Below are positions 48,675-58,168 of a stretch of DNA of 64,000 nucleotides, piece after piece. The translations under genes and the position numbers were made by a program. The DNA comes from Mesorhizobium sp. AR07. Its GTDB lineage: Bacteria > Pseudomonadota > Alphaproteobacteria > Rhizobiales > Rhizobiaceae. The notes beneath the pieces are model-generated. The model ran no database searches, had not been told where the DNA came from, and saw only the letters and a program-made list of their open reading frames with translations. The first letter of the stretch is position 1. Each line of letters opens with the position of its first letter. The DNA is taken from assembly GCF_024746815.1 (NCBI RefSeq), contig NZ_CP080525.1, positions 5,016,501 to 5,080,500 on the forward strand. Direction: 5' to 3'.

Positions 48675-49421
48675 TCAGTTGCTCTTGAGTTTCTTGGCGC
48701 TGACGAGGTCGCGCGCCGCGAGGTCGAGAATTCGGTTGGCCGCGACACGCGCGGCTTGCGCGTCGCGCATGCGCAACGCCTCGACCACCTCGCGGTGCGC
48801 CGCCACCGCTTCCATGCGCCGGTCGAGCGAAATCACCGCCGTCGCCTCGAGCGAGAATTTCAGCCCCGTGTCGATCAAATTGCCGATCTGGCGAAAGATC
48901 GGGTTGTGGCTCGCGGCATAGACGATCTGGTGGAAAGCGATGTCGCTGCGCGAGAAGGCGGCGAGGTCCTCGCCGGCGCCTGCCATGCCGCGCCAGGCCG
49001 CTTCGAGATCGGCGATCTCCTGCAGCGTCGCGCGTGTGGCGGCGAGTTCCGCGACCAGCGGTTCGATGGCCCGGCGTGTTTCCAGGATCGCGTCGAAGAG
49101 CTTGTCGTCCAGCGCATGCGGTGCGTGCCAGGCCAGCACCTGCGGGTCGATGATGTTCCAGTCGTCTTCGTTGCAGACGATGGTGCCGACGCGCGGCCGT
49201 GACAGCACCAGCCCCTTGGCCGCCAGCACCTTCAGGGCCTCGCGGATGACGGTGCGGCTGACGCCGTACTCGACGCCGAGTTCGTTTTCGGTCGGCAGGG
49301 AGGACCCGGCCGGGTAACGTCCGGAAAAAATGTCCGAGGCCATCGCCTTGGTCACGTCGGGCATGACGCGCGGACGGCGTGTGGTCGCGCCGCCCGGTGC
49401 CTTCTTCAAAATCTCGGTCAC
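48675..49421 (-). CDS. GntR (FadR subfamily) transcriptional regulator
   Basis: 248 residues. The N-terminal winged helix (YPAGSSLPTENELGVEYGVS, RTVIREALKVLAAKGLV) is followed by an FCD ligand-binding domain (LETRRAIEPLVAELAATRAT, with FSRSDIAFHQIVYAAS giving the D/H metal-ligand pattern). GTG 49421 is chosen because AGGAGGGCTGAG precedes it. It is divergent from the ABC operon; the inverted repeat at 49530-49562 is its probable operator. The ligand is likely a sugar acid. Confidence 0.9.
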   Translation of the reverse strand: MTEILKKAPGGATTRRPRVMPDVTKAMASDIFSGRYPAGSSLPTENELGVEYGVSRTVIREALKVLAAKGLVLSRPRVGTIVCNEDDWNIIDPQVLAWHAPHALDDKLFDAILETRRAIEPLVAELAATRATLQEIADLEAAWRGMAGAGEDLAAFSRSDIAFHQIVYAASHNPIFRQIGNLIDTGLKFSLEATAVISLDRRMEAVAAHREVVEALRMRDAQAARVAANRILDLAARDLVSAKKLKSN

Positions 49422-49529
49422 CTCAGCCCTCCTCCAAGGCCGCGAACCTGCCAGTTCGCACAACCGGCCCGGCATTAGCCGATGCAAATGCGTTGCGCCA
49501 GCGATCGTTGGTCAGAGCATGTACATTAA

Positions 49530-49562
49530 TTATCATACCAGATCAATTGACGAGTATGATAA
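49530..49562. promoter_or_regulatory. inverted repeat operator candidate, GntR/ABC divergent region
   Basis: TTATCATAC (49530-49538) and its exact complement GTATGATAA (49554-49562) are 15 bases apart and flank a TTGACG -35-like hexamer. It lies 109 bp before the GntR start and 60 bp before the binding-protein gene. Confidence 0.65.
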
Positions 49563-49621
49563 AAGCGATTAGAGACTCCGACACCCGGGCTGAGCGCCCG
49601 GCCTATCGCTGGGAGGTAATC

Positions 49622-50614
49622 ATGCGACTTTTGAAGACCGCGCTCGTCGCGGGCGCGCTTGCCGTGCTGTCCGTCACGACCATCGCTTCTGCCTATGCTC
49701 AGGACACCAAGATCGGTTTCATCGTCAAACAGCCCGAGGAACCTTGGTTCCAGGACGAATGGAAATTCGCCGACCAGGCCGCCAAGGAAAAAGGCTTCAC
49801 CCTCGTCAAGATCGGTGCCGAGGACGGTGAGAAGCTGATGTCGGCGATCGACAATCTCGGCGCCCAGGGTGTCCAGGGCTTCATCGTCTGCACCCCGGAC
49901 GTGAAGCTCGGACCCGGCATCGTCGCCAAGGCCGCCGCCAACAATCTCAAGCTGATGACCGTCGACGACCGCCTGGTCGGCGCCGACGGCAAGGCGCTGG
50001 AAGAGGTGCCGCATATGGGCATCTCGGCCACCAAGATCGGCGAGGCCGTCGGCCAGGCGATCATCGATGAAATGAAGGCGCGTGGCTGGAAGGCCGACGA
50101 GGTCGGCGCCATCCGCGTCTCCTACGACCAGCTGCCGACGGCGGTCGATCGTGTCGAAGGCGCCATTTCGGTGCTGAAGGCGAACGGCTTCAAGGCCGAG
50201 AACATCTTCGACGCGCCGCAGGCCAAGACCGACACGGAAGCCGCGCTCAATGCCGCGACGGTCGTGCTGAACGCCCATGCCGGCATCAAGAAGTGGGTCT
50301 CCTTCGGCCTCAACGACGAAGCCGTTCTGGGTGCGGTGCGCGCCTCCGAAAGCGTCGGCATTCCGGCCGATGGCATGATCGGTGTCGGCATCGGCGGCGC
50401 GGATTCGGCGATCAACGAGTTCAAGAAGCCGACAGCCACCGGCTTCGTCGGCACCGTGATCATCTCGCCGAAGCGTCATGGCTATGAGACGGCGCTCAAC
50501 ATGTACGACTGGGTTGCCAACAACAAGGAACCGGAGAAGCTGATCCTCACCTCCGGCGCGTTGGCCAAGCGCGACGACTATCAGAAGGTCCGCCAGGGCC
50601 TCGGCATCGAATAA
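49622..50614 (+). CDS. arabinose-type sugar ABC transporter, periplasmic binding protein
   Basis: A 330-residue family-2 (AraF-like) sugar-binding protein. The signal peptide is MRLLKTALVAGALAVLSVTT, cleaved after AYA. The mature N-terminus KIGFIVKQPEEPWFQDEWKF matches E. coli AraF closely (KQPEEPWFQTEW). Further matches are TVDDRLVGADGK and VSFGLNDEAVLGAVRA. It binds L-arabinose or a similar aldose. GGGAGGTAATC precedes the ATG. First gene of the rightward sugar operon. Confidence 0.93.
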   Translation: MRLLKTALVAGALAVLSVTTIASAYAQDTKIGFIVKQPEEPWFQDEWKFADQAAKEKGFTLVKIGAEDGEKLMSAIDNLGAQGVQGFIVCTPDVKLGPGIVAKAAANNLKLMTVDDRLVGADGKALEEVPHMGISATKIGEAVGQAIIDEMKARGWKADEVGAIRVSYDQLPTAVDRVEGAISVLKANGFKAENIFDAPQAKTDTEAALNAATVVLNAHAGIKKWVSFGLNDEAVLGAVRASESVGIPADGMIGVGIGGADSAINEFKKPTATGFVGTVIISPKRHGYETALNMYDWVANNKEPEKLILTSGALAKRDDYQKVRQGLGIE

Positions 50615-50625
50615 TCCTCCCTGTA

Positions 50626-50658
50626 AAAACAGGCGGCGGCTCATCCCGCCGCCTGTTT
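50626..50658 (+). terminator. intra-operon hairpin after binding-protein gene
   Basis: AAACAGGCGGCGG, a short loop and CCGCCGCCTGTTT form a strong stem with a T run shortened to TTTG. It is likely a partial terminator that makes binding protein more abundant than ATPase and permease. Confidence 0.75.
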
Positions 50659-50675
50659 GTCATGGCCCAAGAAGG

Positions 50676-52211
50676 ATGGCACAAGAAGGATCGACGCTCG
50701 TGTCCTTTCTCGACTTCTCGCACATCACCAAGACCTATCCGGGCGTCAAGGCGCTGTCGGACGTCTCGTTCGGCGTCGACAAGGGTGCCGTGCATGGCCT
50801 GATGGGCGAAAACGGGGCTGGCAAATCCACCCTGATCAAGATCCTGTCCGGCGACCAGCATGCCGACGAGGGCGAGATAAGCATCGACGGCAAGGTCCAG
50901 GCCTATGCCTCGACCCGCGATGCCTTCGACAACGGCGTCATCGTCATCCACCAGGAACTGCAGCTTGTCCCTGAGTTGACCGTTGCCGAAAACCTCCGCC
51001 TCGGCCGCTTTCCCGCCAGCGCCGGTATCATCGCCGGCAGCAGAATGCTGGAAGACGTCGGCGCTAAGCTGAAATCGGCCGGCATCGACATCGACATGCG
51101 CCGCAAGGTCAAGACGCTGTCGATCGGCGAACGCCAGATGGTTGAGATCGCCAAGGCGATCATGCTCGACGCGCGTGTCATCGCGCTGGACGAGCCGACT
51201 TCGTCGCTGTCGTCGCGCGAAAGCGAAATCCTGTTTGCCCTGATCGATCGGCTGCGCGGCGAGGGCAAGGTCATCATCTACGTCTCTCATCGGCTCGACG
51301 AGGTGTTCAGGCTCTGCGACAGCCTGACCGTGCTGCGCGACGGCAAGCTCGCTGCGCACCATGCTTCGCTGAAAGGTGTCACCCGCGACCAGATCGTCGC
51401 CGAGATGGTCGGCCGCGAGATTTCGGACATTTGGGGTTTTCGTCCGCGCAAGGCAGGCGATATCAGGCTGAAGGTCGAGGCCCTGTCAGGGGCAAAGCTG
51501 AGGACGCCGGCCAGCTTCGAGGCCCGCGCCGGCGAGATCGTCGGCTTCTTCGGCCTGATCGGCGCCGGCCGCTCGGAACTGATGCGGCTGGTCTTCGGCG
51601 CCGATCCGCGAACGGGCGGCGCCATCACCGTCGACGGCAAGATCGTCCGCGCCACCGATCCGCATGGCGCGATCCGGGCCGGCATCGTGCTGTGCTCGGA
51701 AGACCGCAAGCATGACGGCATCATCCAGGGCCGCTCGATCGAGGAAAACATCAACATCTCGTCGCGGCGCCATCACACGCGTTTCGGCGTCTTGAACCGC
51801 GCCAGCGAGATTGCCACCGCCGAGACCTTCATCCAGAAGCTCAAGGTGCGCACGCCGTCGCGCAAGCAGGACATCATCAACCTCTCCGGCGGCAACCAGC
51901 AGAAGGTCATCCTGGGCCGCTGGCTGTCCGAGCAAGGTGTGCGGGTCCTCATCGTCGACGAGCCGACGCGCGGCATCGACGTCGGCGCCAAGTCGGAAAT
52001 CTACGAACTGCTCTACCAGCTTGCCGAAGACGGCATGGCGATCGTCGTCGTCTCGTCCGAACTGCCGGAGGTGATGGGCATCTGCGACCGCATCCTGGTG
52101 ATGTGCGGCGGGCGCATCAGCGCCGAACTGACCCGCGACCGGTTCGCCGAGAAGGCGATCCTCGCCGCCGCTCTTCCCGACACAAAAACCCCCGACGCGA
52201 TCGCATCCTGA
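50676..52211 (+). CDS. sugar ABC transporter ATP-binding protein (AraG-like)
   Basis: 511 residues with two ABC modules. The first has Walker A GENGAGKST, signature LSIGERQMVEIAKAI and Walker B VIALDEPTSSLSS. The second has a degenerate Walker A (GLIGAGRSEL), signature LSGGNQQKV and LIVDEPTRGIDVG, as in sugar importers. Three starts are possible: ATG 50661 and ATG 50676, which lie in a 15-bp tandem duplication, and GTG 50700, which begins the conserved SFLDFSHITKTYPG and may be the true start. Confidence 0.93.
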   Translation: MAQEGSTLVSFLDFSHITKTYPGVKALSDVSFGVDKGAVHGLMGENGAGKSTLIKILSGDQHADEGEISIDGKVQAYASTRDAFDNGVIVIHQELQLVPELTVAENLRLGRFPASAGIIAGSRMLEDVGAKLKSAGIDIDMRRKVKTLSIGERQMVEIAKAIMLDARVIALDEPTSSLSSRESEILFALIDRLRGEGKVIIYVSHRLDEVFRLCDSLTVLRDGKLAAHHASLKGVTRDQIVAEMVGREISDIWGFRPRKAGDIRLKVEALSGAKLRTPASFEARAGEIVGFFGLIGAGRSELMRLVFGADPRTGGAITVDGKIVRATDPHGAIRAGIVLCSEDRKHDGIIQGRSIEENINISSRRHHTRFGVLNRASEIATAETFIQKLKVRTPSRKQDIINLSGGNQQKVILGRWLSEQGVRVLIVDEPTRGIDVGAKSEIYELLYQLAEDGMAIVVVSSELPEVMGICDRILVMCGGRISAELTRDRFAEKAILAAALPDTKTPDAIAS

Positions 52212-52222
52212 GGACCTCTGCC

Positions 52223-53173
52223 ATGACCGACCGGTTGAAGAAGATCCTGCTCGGCGAACAGGGGCTCGTCGTCATCTTCGCCGTTGCCTTCGCGCTGGTG
52301 TCGGCTCTGGTGCCGAACTTCCTCACCGACCGCAACATGCTCGGCCTGCTGCAGTCGGTGGTCACTGTCGGCATCGTCGCCTGCACCATGATGTTCTGCC
52401 TGGCGGCGCGCGACTTCGACCTGTCGGTGGGTTCGATCGTCGCCTTTGCCGGCATGGTCGCTGTGATGGCGTCGAACGCCACCGGCTCTATCCTGCTCGG
52501 GCTGCTGGCGGCAATCGCCTGCGGCGCCTTCGTCGGTTTCATCAACGGCGTCGTCATCGCCAAATTCCGCATCAACGCGCTGATCACCACGCTGGCCACC
52601 ATGCAGATCGTGCGCGGCCTCGCGCTGATCGCGTCCGACGGCCGCGCCGTCGGCATCAACAGCCCGGACTTCTATCAGCTCGCTCTGTCGAAGTTCTTGG
52701 GCGTACCGACACCGATCTGGGTGCTGGCCGTTCTCTTCGGCATTTTCGGCTTTGTCCTCAACCGCACCGTCTTCGGCAAGAACACGCTGGCCATCGGCGG
52801 CAATCCGGAGGCCTCGCGTTTGGCCGGCGTCAATGTCGACCGGACGCGCATCTGGATCTTCGCGCTGCAGGGCGTCGTCTGCGGCATTGCCGGCATCCTG
52901 CTGGCGTCGCGCATCACGTCCGGCCAGCCCAACGCGGCGGTCGGGCTGGAGCTGTCAGTCATCTCGGCTTGCGTGCTCGGCGGCGTCTCGCTTGCCGGCG
53001 GCCGCGCCACCATGTCGGGGGTCATCGTCGGCGTGCTGATCATGGGCATCGCCGAAAACGCCATGAACCTGCTCAACATTCCGGCCTTCTACCAATACAT
53101 CGTGCGCGGCGTTATTTTGCTCCTGGCGGTGTTGCTCGACAATCTGCGCTCCTCGGCTTTGGGCCGACGTTGA
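52223..53173 (+). CDS. sugar ABC transporter permease (AraH-like)
   Basis: 316 residues, eight or more hydrophobic helices. Family signatures are CLAARDFDLSVGSIVAFAGM, FRINALITTLATMQIVRGLA, and AIGGNPEASRLAGVNVDRTR, the conserved loop that contacts the ATPase. It starts 11 bases after the ATPase gene and completes the importer. Confidence 0.93.
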   Translation: MTDRLKKILLGEQGLVVIFAVAFALVSALVPNFLTDRNMLGLLQSVVTVGIVACTMMFCLAARDFDLSVGSIVAFAGMVAVMASNATGSILLGLLAAIACGAFVGFINGVVIAKFRINALITTLATMQIVRGLALIASDGRAVGINSPDFYQLALSKFLGVPTPIWVLAVLFGIFGFVLNRTVFGKNTLAIGGNPEASRLAGVNVDRTRIWIFALQGVVCGIAGILLASRITSGQPNAAVGLELSVISACVLGGVSLAGGRATMSGVIVGVLIMGIAENAMNLLNIPAFYQYIVRGVILLLAVLLDNLRSSALGRR

Positions 53174-53197
53174 CCGTCTTCGACTTGAGGGACAAAA

Positions 53198-53977
53198 ATG
53201 GCTGAGCGTCTGCCCGGCAAACGCATTGTCCTGACCGGCGCCGCGCAAGGCATCGGGCTCGCCATCGCCGAGGCCTGCCTCGCCGAAGGGGCGAAGCTGT
53301 TCCTGATCGACCAGGATGGCGGGTTACTCGACAAGACCGTCGCCGGCCTTGCCGCACCGCAAGGCCATGTCGGGCATGTGTCAGCCGACATCAGCGACGG
53401 CGCCGCGATCGCCGCTGCCGTCAGACGGGCAGGCGACGAGATCGGCCCGATCAATGCGCTGATCAACAATGCCGGGGTCAATGTGTTCTCGACGCCGCTC
53501 GAAGCGACCGAGGCGGAGTGGAACCGCAATTTCGACGTCAACGTCAAAGGCGCCTGGAATTGCAGCAAGGCCGTGTTGCCGGGAATGATCGCCAGCGGCG
53601 GCGGCGCGATCCTCAACATCGCCTCGACGCACAGCTTCACCATCATCCCACACACTTTCCCTTATCCCGTCGCCAAGCACGCGCTGCTCGGCCTGACCAA
53701 ATCGCTGGCGCTCGAATATGCGGGCCAAGGCGTGCGCGTGAACGCGCTGGCGCCCGGCTATGTCGAAACGCAGAAGGCCATCGATTACTGGAACAGTTTT
53801 GCCGATCCGGTGGCGGCGCGCGCCAACACGATGGCGCTGCATCCCGGCGGCCGCATCGCATCAGTGCGTGAGATCGCGCTTGCCGCGGTGTTCATGATTT
53901 CCGACGAGTGTCCGTTCATGAACGCGGCCTGCCTCGTCGTCGATGGTGGGCTCAGCCAGCTGCAGCATCCCGCCTGA
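53198..53977 (+). CDS. SDR family sugar dehydrogenase (inferred)
   Basis: A 259-residue classical SDR with TGAAQGIGLA (cofactor loop), NNAGVNVF, catalytic Ser in IASTHSF and YPVAK with Y and K. In this operon it probably oxidises the imported aldose to its lactone, the first step of the non-phosphorylative route. The exact sugar is unknown. It starts 24 bases after the permease. Confidence 0.88.
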   Translation: MAERLPGKRIVLTGAAQGIGLAIAEACLAEGAKLFLIDQDGGLLDKTVAGLAAPQGHVGHVSADISDGAAIAAAVRRAGDEIGPINALINNAGVNVFSTPLEATEAEWNRNFDVNVKGAWNCSKAVLPGMIASGGGAILNIASTHSFTIIPHTFPYPVAKHALLGLTKSLALEYAGQGVRVNALAPGYVETQKAIDYWNSFADPVAARANTMALHPGGRIASVREIALAAVFMISDECPFMNAACLVVDGGLSQLQHPA

Positions 53978-53992
53978 ACACTGGGAAAGATC

Positions 53993-55705
53993 ATGACCAA
54001 GAGACGATCGCAGCACTGGTTCGGCGGCCTGGGCAAGGATGCCTTCATTCACCGTAGCTGGATGAAGAACAACGGCCTGCCCGACGACGCTTTCGACGGT
54101 CGACCGGTGATCGGCATCTGCAACACGTTTTCCGAATTCACCCCGTGCCACGTGCACTTTCGCGGCCTAATCGAGCACATCAAGGCGGGCGTGCTCGAAG
54201 CCGGCGGTCTGCCGCTCGAATTCCCCGTCTTCTCCTGCGGCGAATCCAATCTGCGCCCGACGGCAATGCTGTTCCGCAACCTCGCTTCGATGGATGTCGA
54301 GGAGGCGATCCGCGGCAATCCAATGGACGGCGTCGTGCTGATGGCCGGCTGCGACAAGACCACGCCGTCGCTGGTCATGGGCGCGGCTTCCTGCGACCTG
54401 CCGTCGATCGTCATCTCCGGCGGCCCGATGCTCAACGGCCGCTTCCACGGCCGCGAGATCGGCTCCGGCACCGATGTGTGGAAGTTTTCCGAGGACGTCC
54501 GCGCCGGCGTGATGAGCGAACAGGATTTCGCCGATGCCGAGAGTGCCATGTCGCGCTCGCCCGGTCACTGCATGACCATGGGTACCGCCTCAACGATGGC
54601 CTCGATGGTCGAGGCACTCGGCCTGGCGCTGCCCGGCAACGCCGCCTATCCCGCGGTCGACGCCCGCCGCAGCCGCATCGCCCGCATGACGGGGCGGCGC
54701 ATCGTCGAGATGGTCAACGAGGATTTGCGCCCATCGGCCATCCTCACGAAGGCGGCCTTCGCCAACGCCATCCGCCTCAATGGCGCCATCGGCGGCTCGA
54801 CCAATGCGGTCGTGCACCTGCTGGCGATTGCCGGCCGCGTCGGCACCGAGCTTACGCTGGACGATTGGGACCATTATGGCCGCGACGTGCCGACCATTCT
54901 CGACCTGATGCCGTCCGGCCGCTTCCTGATGGAGGATTTCTGCTACGCCGGCGGCATTCCGGCTGTCATGAAGGAGATCGCCGACCTGCTCGATCTTGAC
55001 GCGTTGACGGTCACCGGCAAGAGCGTGAGGGAGAACATCGCCGGCGCCAGGAATGATAATCCGGAGGTGATCCGCCCGCGCGACAAGGCACTGACGCCGC
55101 ATGGCGGGATCGCGGTGCTGCGCGGCAATCTGGCGCCCGATGGCGCCATCGTCAAACCGTCGGCCGCTACACCTGCTTTGATGAAGCATCGTGGCCGCGC
55201 CATCGTCTTCGAGGACATCGACGACTACAAGGCGCGCATCGACGATCCCTTGCTCGACATCGACGAGAACTCGATCATGGTGCTGAAGAATTGCGGCCCG
55301 AAGGGCTATCCCGGGATGGCCGAGGTCGGCAACATGGCGCTGCCGCGCAAGCTCCTGACGAAGGGTATCCGCGACATGATCCGCATCTCTGACGCCCGCA
55401 TGTCGGGCACCGCCTTTGGCACGGTCGTGCTGCACGCGGCACCCGAAGCCGCCGTTGGTGGCCCGCTGGCGTTGGTGCGTAGCGGCGACATCATCGAGCT
55501 CGATGTCGAAGCGCGCAAGCTGCATCTCGACGTGCCCGAGCAGGAGCTCGCGAAGCGGCGTGCCTCCTGGCTGCCGCCCGTACCGGCTATGCACGGCGGA
55601 TACCAGGGCCTCTATGTCAACCATGTCCTGCAGGCGGATCGTGGCGCCGACCTCGACTTTCTGGTGGGAAGCCGTGGCCATGCCATCCCGCGCGAAAGCC
55701 ACTGA
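53993..55705 (+). CDS. IlvD/Edd-family sugar acid dehydratase (L-arabinonate type)
   Basis: A 570-residue iron-sulfur dehydratase. Cluster cysteines fit C52 (EFTPCHVHF), C120 (LMAGCDKTTP) and C193 (GHCMTMGTAST), and the Mg/carbamylated-Lys region and ISDARMSGTAFGTVVLH are present. Length and sequence style match the pentonate dehydratases of rhizobia (L-arabinonate dehydratase) rather than IlvD of valine synthesis. It produces a 2-keto-3-deoxy acid for the lyase encoded next. Confidence 0.88.
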   Translation: MTKRRSQHWFGGLGKDAFIHRSWMKNNGLPDDAFDGRPVIGICNTFSEFTPCHVHFRGLIEHIKAGVLEAGGLPLEFPVFSCGESNLRPTAMLFRNLASMDVEEAIRGNPMDGVVLMAGCDKTTPSLVMGAASCDLPSIVISGGPMLNGRFHGREIGSGTDVWKFSEDVRAGVMSEQDFADAESAMSRSPGHCMTMGTASTMASMVEALGLALPGNAAYPAVDARRSRIARMTGRRIVEMVNEDLRPSAILTKAAFANAIRLNGAIGGSTNAVVHLLAIAGRVGTELTLDDWDHYGRDVPTILDLMPSGRFLMEDFCYAGGIPAVMKEIADLLDLDALTVTGKSVRENIAGARNDNPEVIRPRDKALTPHGGIAVLRGNLAPDGAIVKPSAATPALMKHRGRAIVFEDIDDYKARIDDPLLDIDENSIMVLKNCGPKGYPGMAEVGNMALPRKLLTKGIRDMIRISDARMSGTAFGTVVLHAAPEAAVGGPLALVRSGDIIELDVEARKLHLDVPEQELAKRRASWLPPVPAMHGGYQGLYVNHVLQADRGADLDFLVGSRGHAIPRESH

Positions 55706-55716
55706 GGGTGACCGGG

Positions 55717-56622
55717 ATGCCAAATGTCCGGCCCGACGATATCCATGGCATTCACGCCATCCTCTACGCGCTCTTTGACGAGAGCGAACGGCTCGATCGC
55801 GCGGCGATGCGCCGGCAGGTCGAGATCTGCCTGGCCAGCGGCGTGCATGGCATGGCGGCGCTCGGCCTGGCGACGGAAGTCGCCAAGCTGACCGAAGCCG
55901 AGCGCCGGACGGTCATGGACTGGACGGCGCAGGACACCGCCGGCCAAGTGCCGCTCGCCTTCACCATCTTCGGCGCTTCGGTGGCCGAGCAGGTATCCCA
56001 GGTTCGCCATGCCGAAAGCGTCGGGGCGGATTGGGTGATCCTGCAGCCACCACCCGTCGGGTCCTATGGCGCATCGGAATATATCAAGTTCTTCGGCCGC
56101 GTCGCCGAGGCCACCGACCTGCCGGTGGCGATCCAGAATGCGCCGGCTTTTTTCGGGCGCGGCCTGACGTCGGACGAAATCCGCGAACTGGTGACGCTTC
56201 ATCCCAACATCCGGCTGATCAAGGGTGAAGGCCCGGTCACCGACATTGCCGGATTGATCGAGCGCACCGAAGGCCGCATTCCCGTCTTCAACGGGCGCGG
56301 CGGTCTGGAACTGATCGACAATTTGCGCATCGGCTGCCGTGGCATGATCCTGGCGCCTGATGGCATCGACCTGGCTGTGCGGGCCTATGACGCCTTCCGC
56401 GCCGGAAATGAGGCCGCGGCCGAGTCCGCGTATGAAAAAATGCTGCCGGCGGCGGTCTTCGTCATGCAAGGCATCGAGAACCTGATCTGCTACGGCAAGC
56501 GGCTGTTTGGCGCCCGTGCAGGCATTCCGATACACGACCGGGCGCCGGCGATGCGGCCCAGCGAGGTCGGCCTTGCGATGGTCGAGCGTTTTGCTGCCCA
56601 TCTGGGTCGATTGCCGGGCTAG
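55717..56622 (+). CDS. DHDPS-family 2-keto-3-deoxy sugar acid lyase or dehydratase
   Basis: A 301-residue class I aldolase-fold protein. The Schiff-base Lys is in IRLIKGEGPV; the loop GLATEVAKLT replaces the GTTGE of true dihydrodipicolinate synthase, so a sugar-acid substrate is likely (2-keto-3-deoxy-arabinonate dehydratase or aldolase). ATG 55717 has GAGGGTG seven bases before it; GTG 55708 is the alternative. It is the last gene of the operon. The 250 bp after it hold only AT-rich promoter-like sequence for ssuD. Confidence 0.87.
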   Translation: MPNVRPDDIHGIHAILYALFDESERLDRAAMRRQVEICLASGVHGMAALGLATEVAKLTEAERRTVMDWTAQDTAGQVPLAFTIFGASVAEQVSQVRHAESVGADWVILQPPPVGSYGASEYIKFFGRVAEATDLPVAIQNAPAFFGRGLTSDEIRELVTLHPNIRLIKGEGPVTDIAGLIERTEGRIPVFNGRGGLELIDNLRIGCRGMILAPDGIDLAVRAYDAFRAGNEAAAESAYEKMLPAAVFVMQGIENLICYGKRLFGARAGIPIHDRAPAMRPSEVGLAMVERFAAHLGRLPG

Positions 56623-56873
56623 CGCCAATGGCCGTGGCCTGAACGTGCCGGGCGGTGGGGGCGCCTGATTGGTATCGCCAGCCTGAAGAGAGAAATTCTA
56701 ATCCCGGCCACGGATTTGGAATAAACTAACTCTACAGAATTTGTGGAATAAGCAAACTGCACTGGCGATCTGGTTTTCCCCGGACAGGACCACGCCATGC
56801 CCGCCCCTTTGCGCTTGCCTTCAATCCCATCGGGCATTTCCGGCCACCGCCGTCAGGCCACGGGAGGCAAGCC

Positions 56874-58046
56874 ATGACCCGGGACATTCCAGACCGTATC
56901 AAGGTGCTCTGGTTCCTGCCGACACATGGCGACAGCCGCTATCTCGGTACATCCGAAGGCGGCAGGGCCGTCGACCTGCCCTATCTGACGCAAGTGGCAA
57001 AGGCCGCGGACACGCTGGGCTACTACGGCGTGCTGTTGCCGACCGGCCGGGCCTGCGAGGATTCCTGGGTGATCGCCTCGGCGCTGGCGCCGCTGACCGA
57101 GCGCTTGCGGTTCCTCGTCGCCGTGCGGCCCGGCCTGCAATCGCCGACGCTTGCCGCGCGCATGACGGCGACGCTGGACCGCATCTCCAATGGCCGCCTG
57201 CTGATCAATGTCGTCACCGGCGGCGATCCGCTCGAGAACAAGGGCGACGGCATCTTCCTGTCGCACGCCGAGCGCTACGAGGTGACGCAGGAATTCCTGC
57301 GGATCTACAAGCGCGTGCTGAGCGGCGAGACGGTCGAGCACCAGGGCAAGCATTTCCGCATCGAGGATGGCCGGCTGCTGTTTCCGCCGGTGCAGACGCC
57401 GCACCCGCCGCTCTATTTCGGCGGCTCGTCCGATGCCGGATCCATGGTGGCGGCACAGGAGGTCGACAAATACCTGACCTGGGGCGAGCCGCCCGCCGAT
57501 GTCGAGCGCAAGCTGGACGGCGTGCGTGAACTGGCCGAGAAGGCCGGCCGCCAGCTGTCCTTCGGCATTCGCCTGCACGTCATCGCGCGCGAAACGACCG
57601 AACGGGCCTGGGCAGCGGCCGACAGTCTGATCAGCCGGCTCGACGATGCGACGATCGCCTCGGCACAAAAGGTCTTTGCCCGCATGGATTCGGTCGGCCA
57701 GGCGCGGATGAGCGCGCTGCATGGCGGCAACCGCGCCAAGCTCGAGATTGCGCCCAATTTGTGGGCCGGCGTCGGCCTGGTGCGCGGCGGCGCTGGGACG
57801 GCGCTTGTCGGCGACCCCGACACGATTGCCGAGCGCATCGACGAATACCGCCGCCTCGGCATCGACACCTTCATCCTGTCCGGCTATCCGCATCTGGAAG
57901 AAGCCTACCGCTTCGGCGAACTAGTGCTGCCGAAACTGCCGACCGATCATCCGGTGAAAGTCGCCGGTTCGACTGGCGACACCGGCCCGTTCGGCGAGAC
58001 CATCGCCGGCGACCACCGGCCGAAGTCGCTCGCCAGCGCCTTGTGA
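56874..58046 (+). CDS. ssuD: FMNH2-dependent alkanesulfonate monooxygenase
   Basis: 390 residues of the bacterial luciferase-like family. VLWFLPTHGDSRYLGTSEGG with YGVLLPTGRACEDSWVIAS and LINVVTGGDPLENKGDG match SsuD closely. It releases sulfite and an aldehyde from alkanesulfonates using reduced FMN from MsuE, encoded downstream. ATG 56874 is used. No SsuABC transporter genes follow. Confidence 0.93.
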   Translation: MTRDIPDRIKVLWFLPTHGDSRYLGTSEGGRAVDLPYLTQVAKAADTLGYYGVLLPTGRACEDSWVIASALAPLTERLRFLVAVRPGLQSPTLAARMTATLDRISNGRLLINVVTGGDPLENKGDGIFLSHAERYEVTQEFLRIYKRVLSGETVEHQGKHFRIEDGRLLFPPVQTPHPPLYFGGSSDAGSMVAAQEVDKYLTWGEPPADVERKLDGVRELAEKAGRQLSFGIRLHVIARETTERAWAAADSLISRLDDATIASAQKVFARMDSVGQARMSALHGGNRAKLEIAPNLWAGVGLVRGGAGTALVGDPDTIAERIDEYRRLGIDTFILSGYPHLEEAYRFGELVLPKLPTDHPVKVAGSTGDTGPFGETIAGDHRPKSLASAL

Positions 58047-58168
58047 ACGCGCTCCCTCCGGCCCGCCTGTTGCGCGTCGCCATGGTCGGCGGCGGCTTCT
58101 CCGGCGCCGCGGTGGCCTGGCGGCTGGCGCGCACCATAGCAAATCTCGACCGTCCAAGAGGCCCCGCC
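58043..58168 (+). pseudogene. N-terminal remnant of an FAD/NAD(P)-binding protein, in frame with msuE
   Basis: From GTG 58043 (overlapping the ssuD stop as GTGA) the frame reads VNALPPARLLRVAMVGGGFS, then GAAVAWRLART and a short linker, straight into the MsuE start. GGGFSGAAVAWRLA is a dinucleotide-binding loop as in FAD-NAD(P)-binding proteins, which continue for over 400 residues; here only about 35 remain. I infer a deletion remnant, or, if translated, an N-terminal extension of MsuE. Confidence 0.6.
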
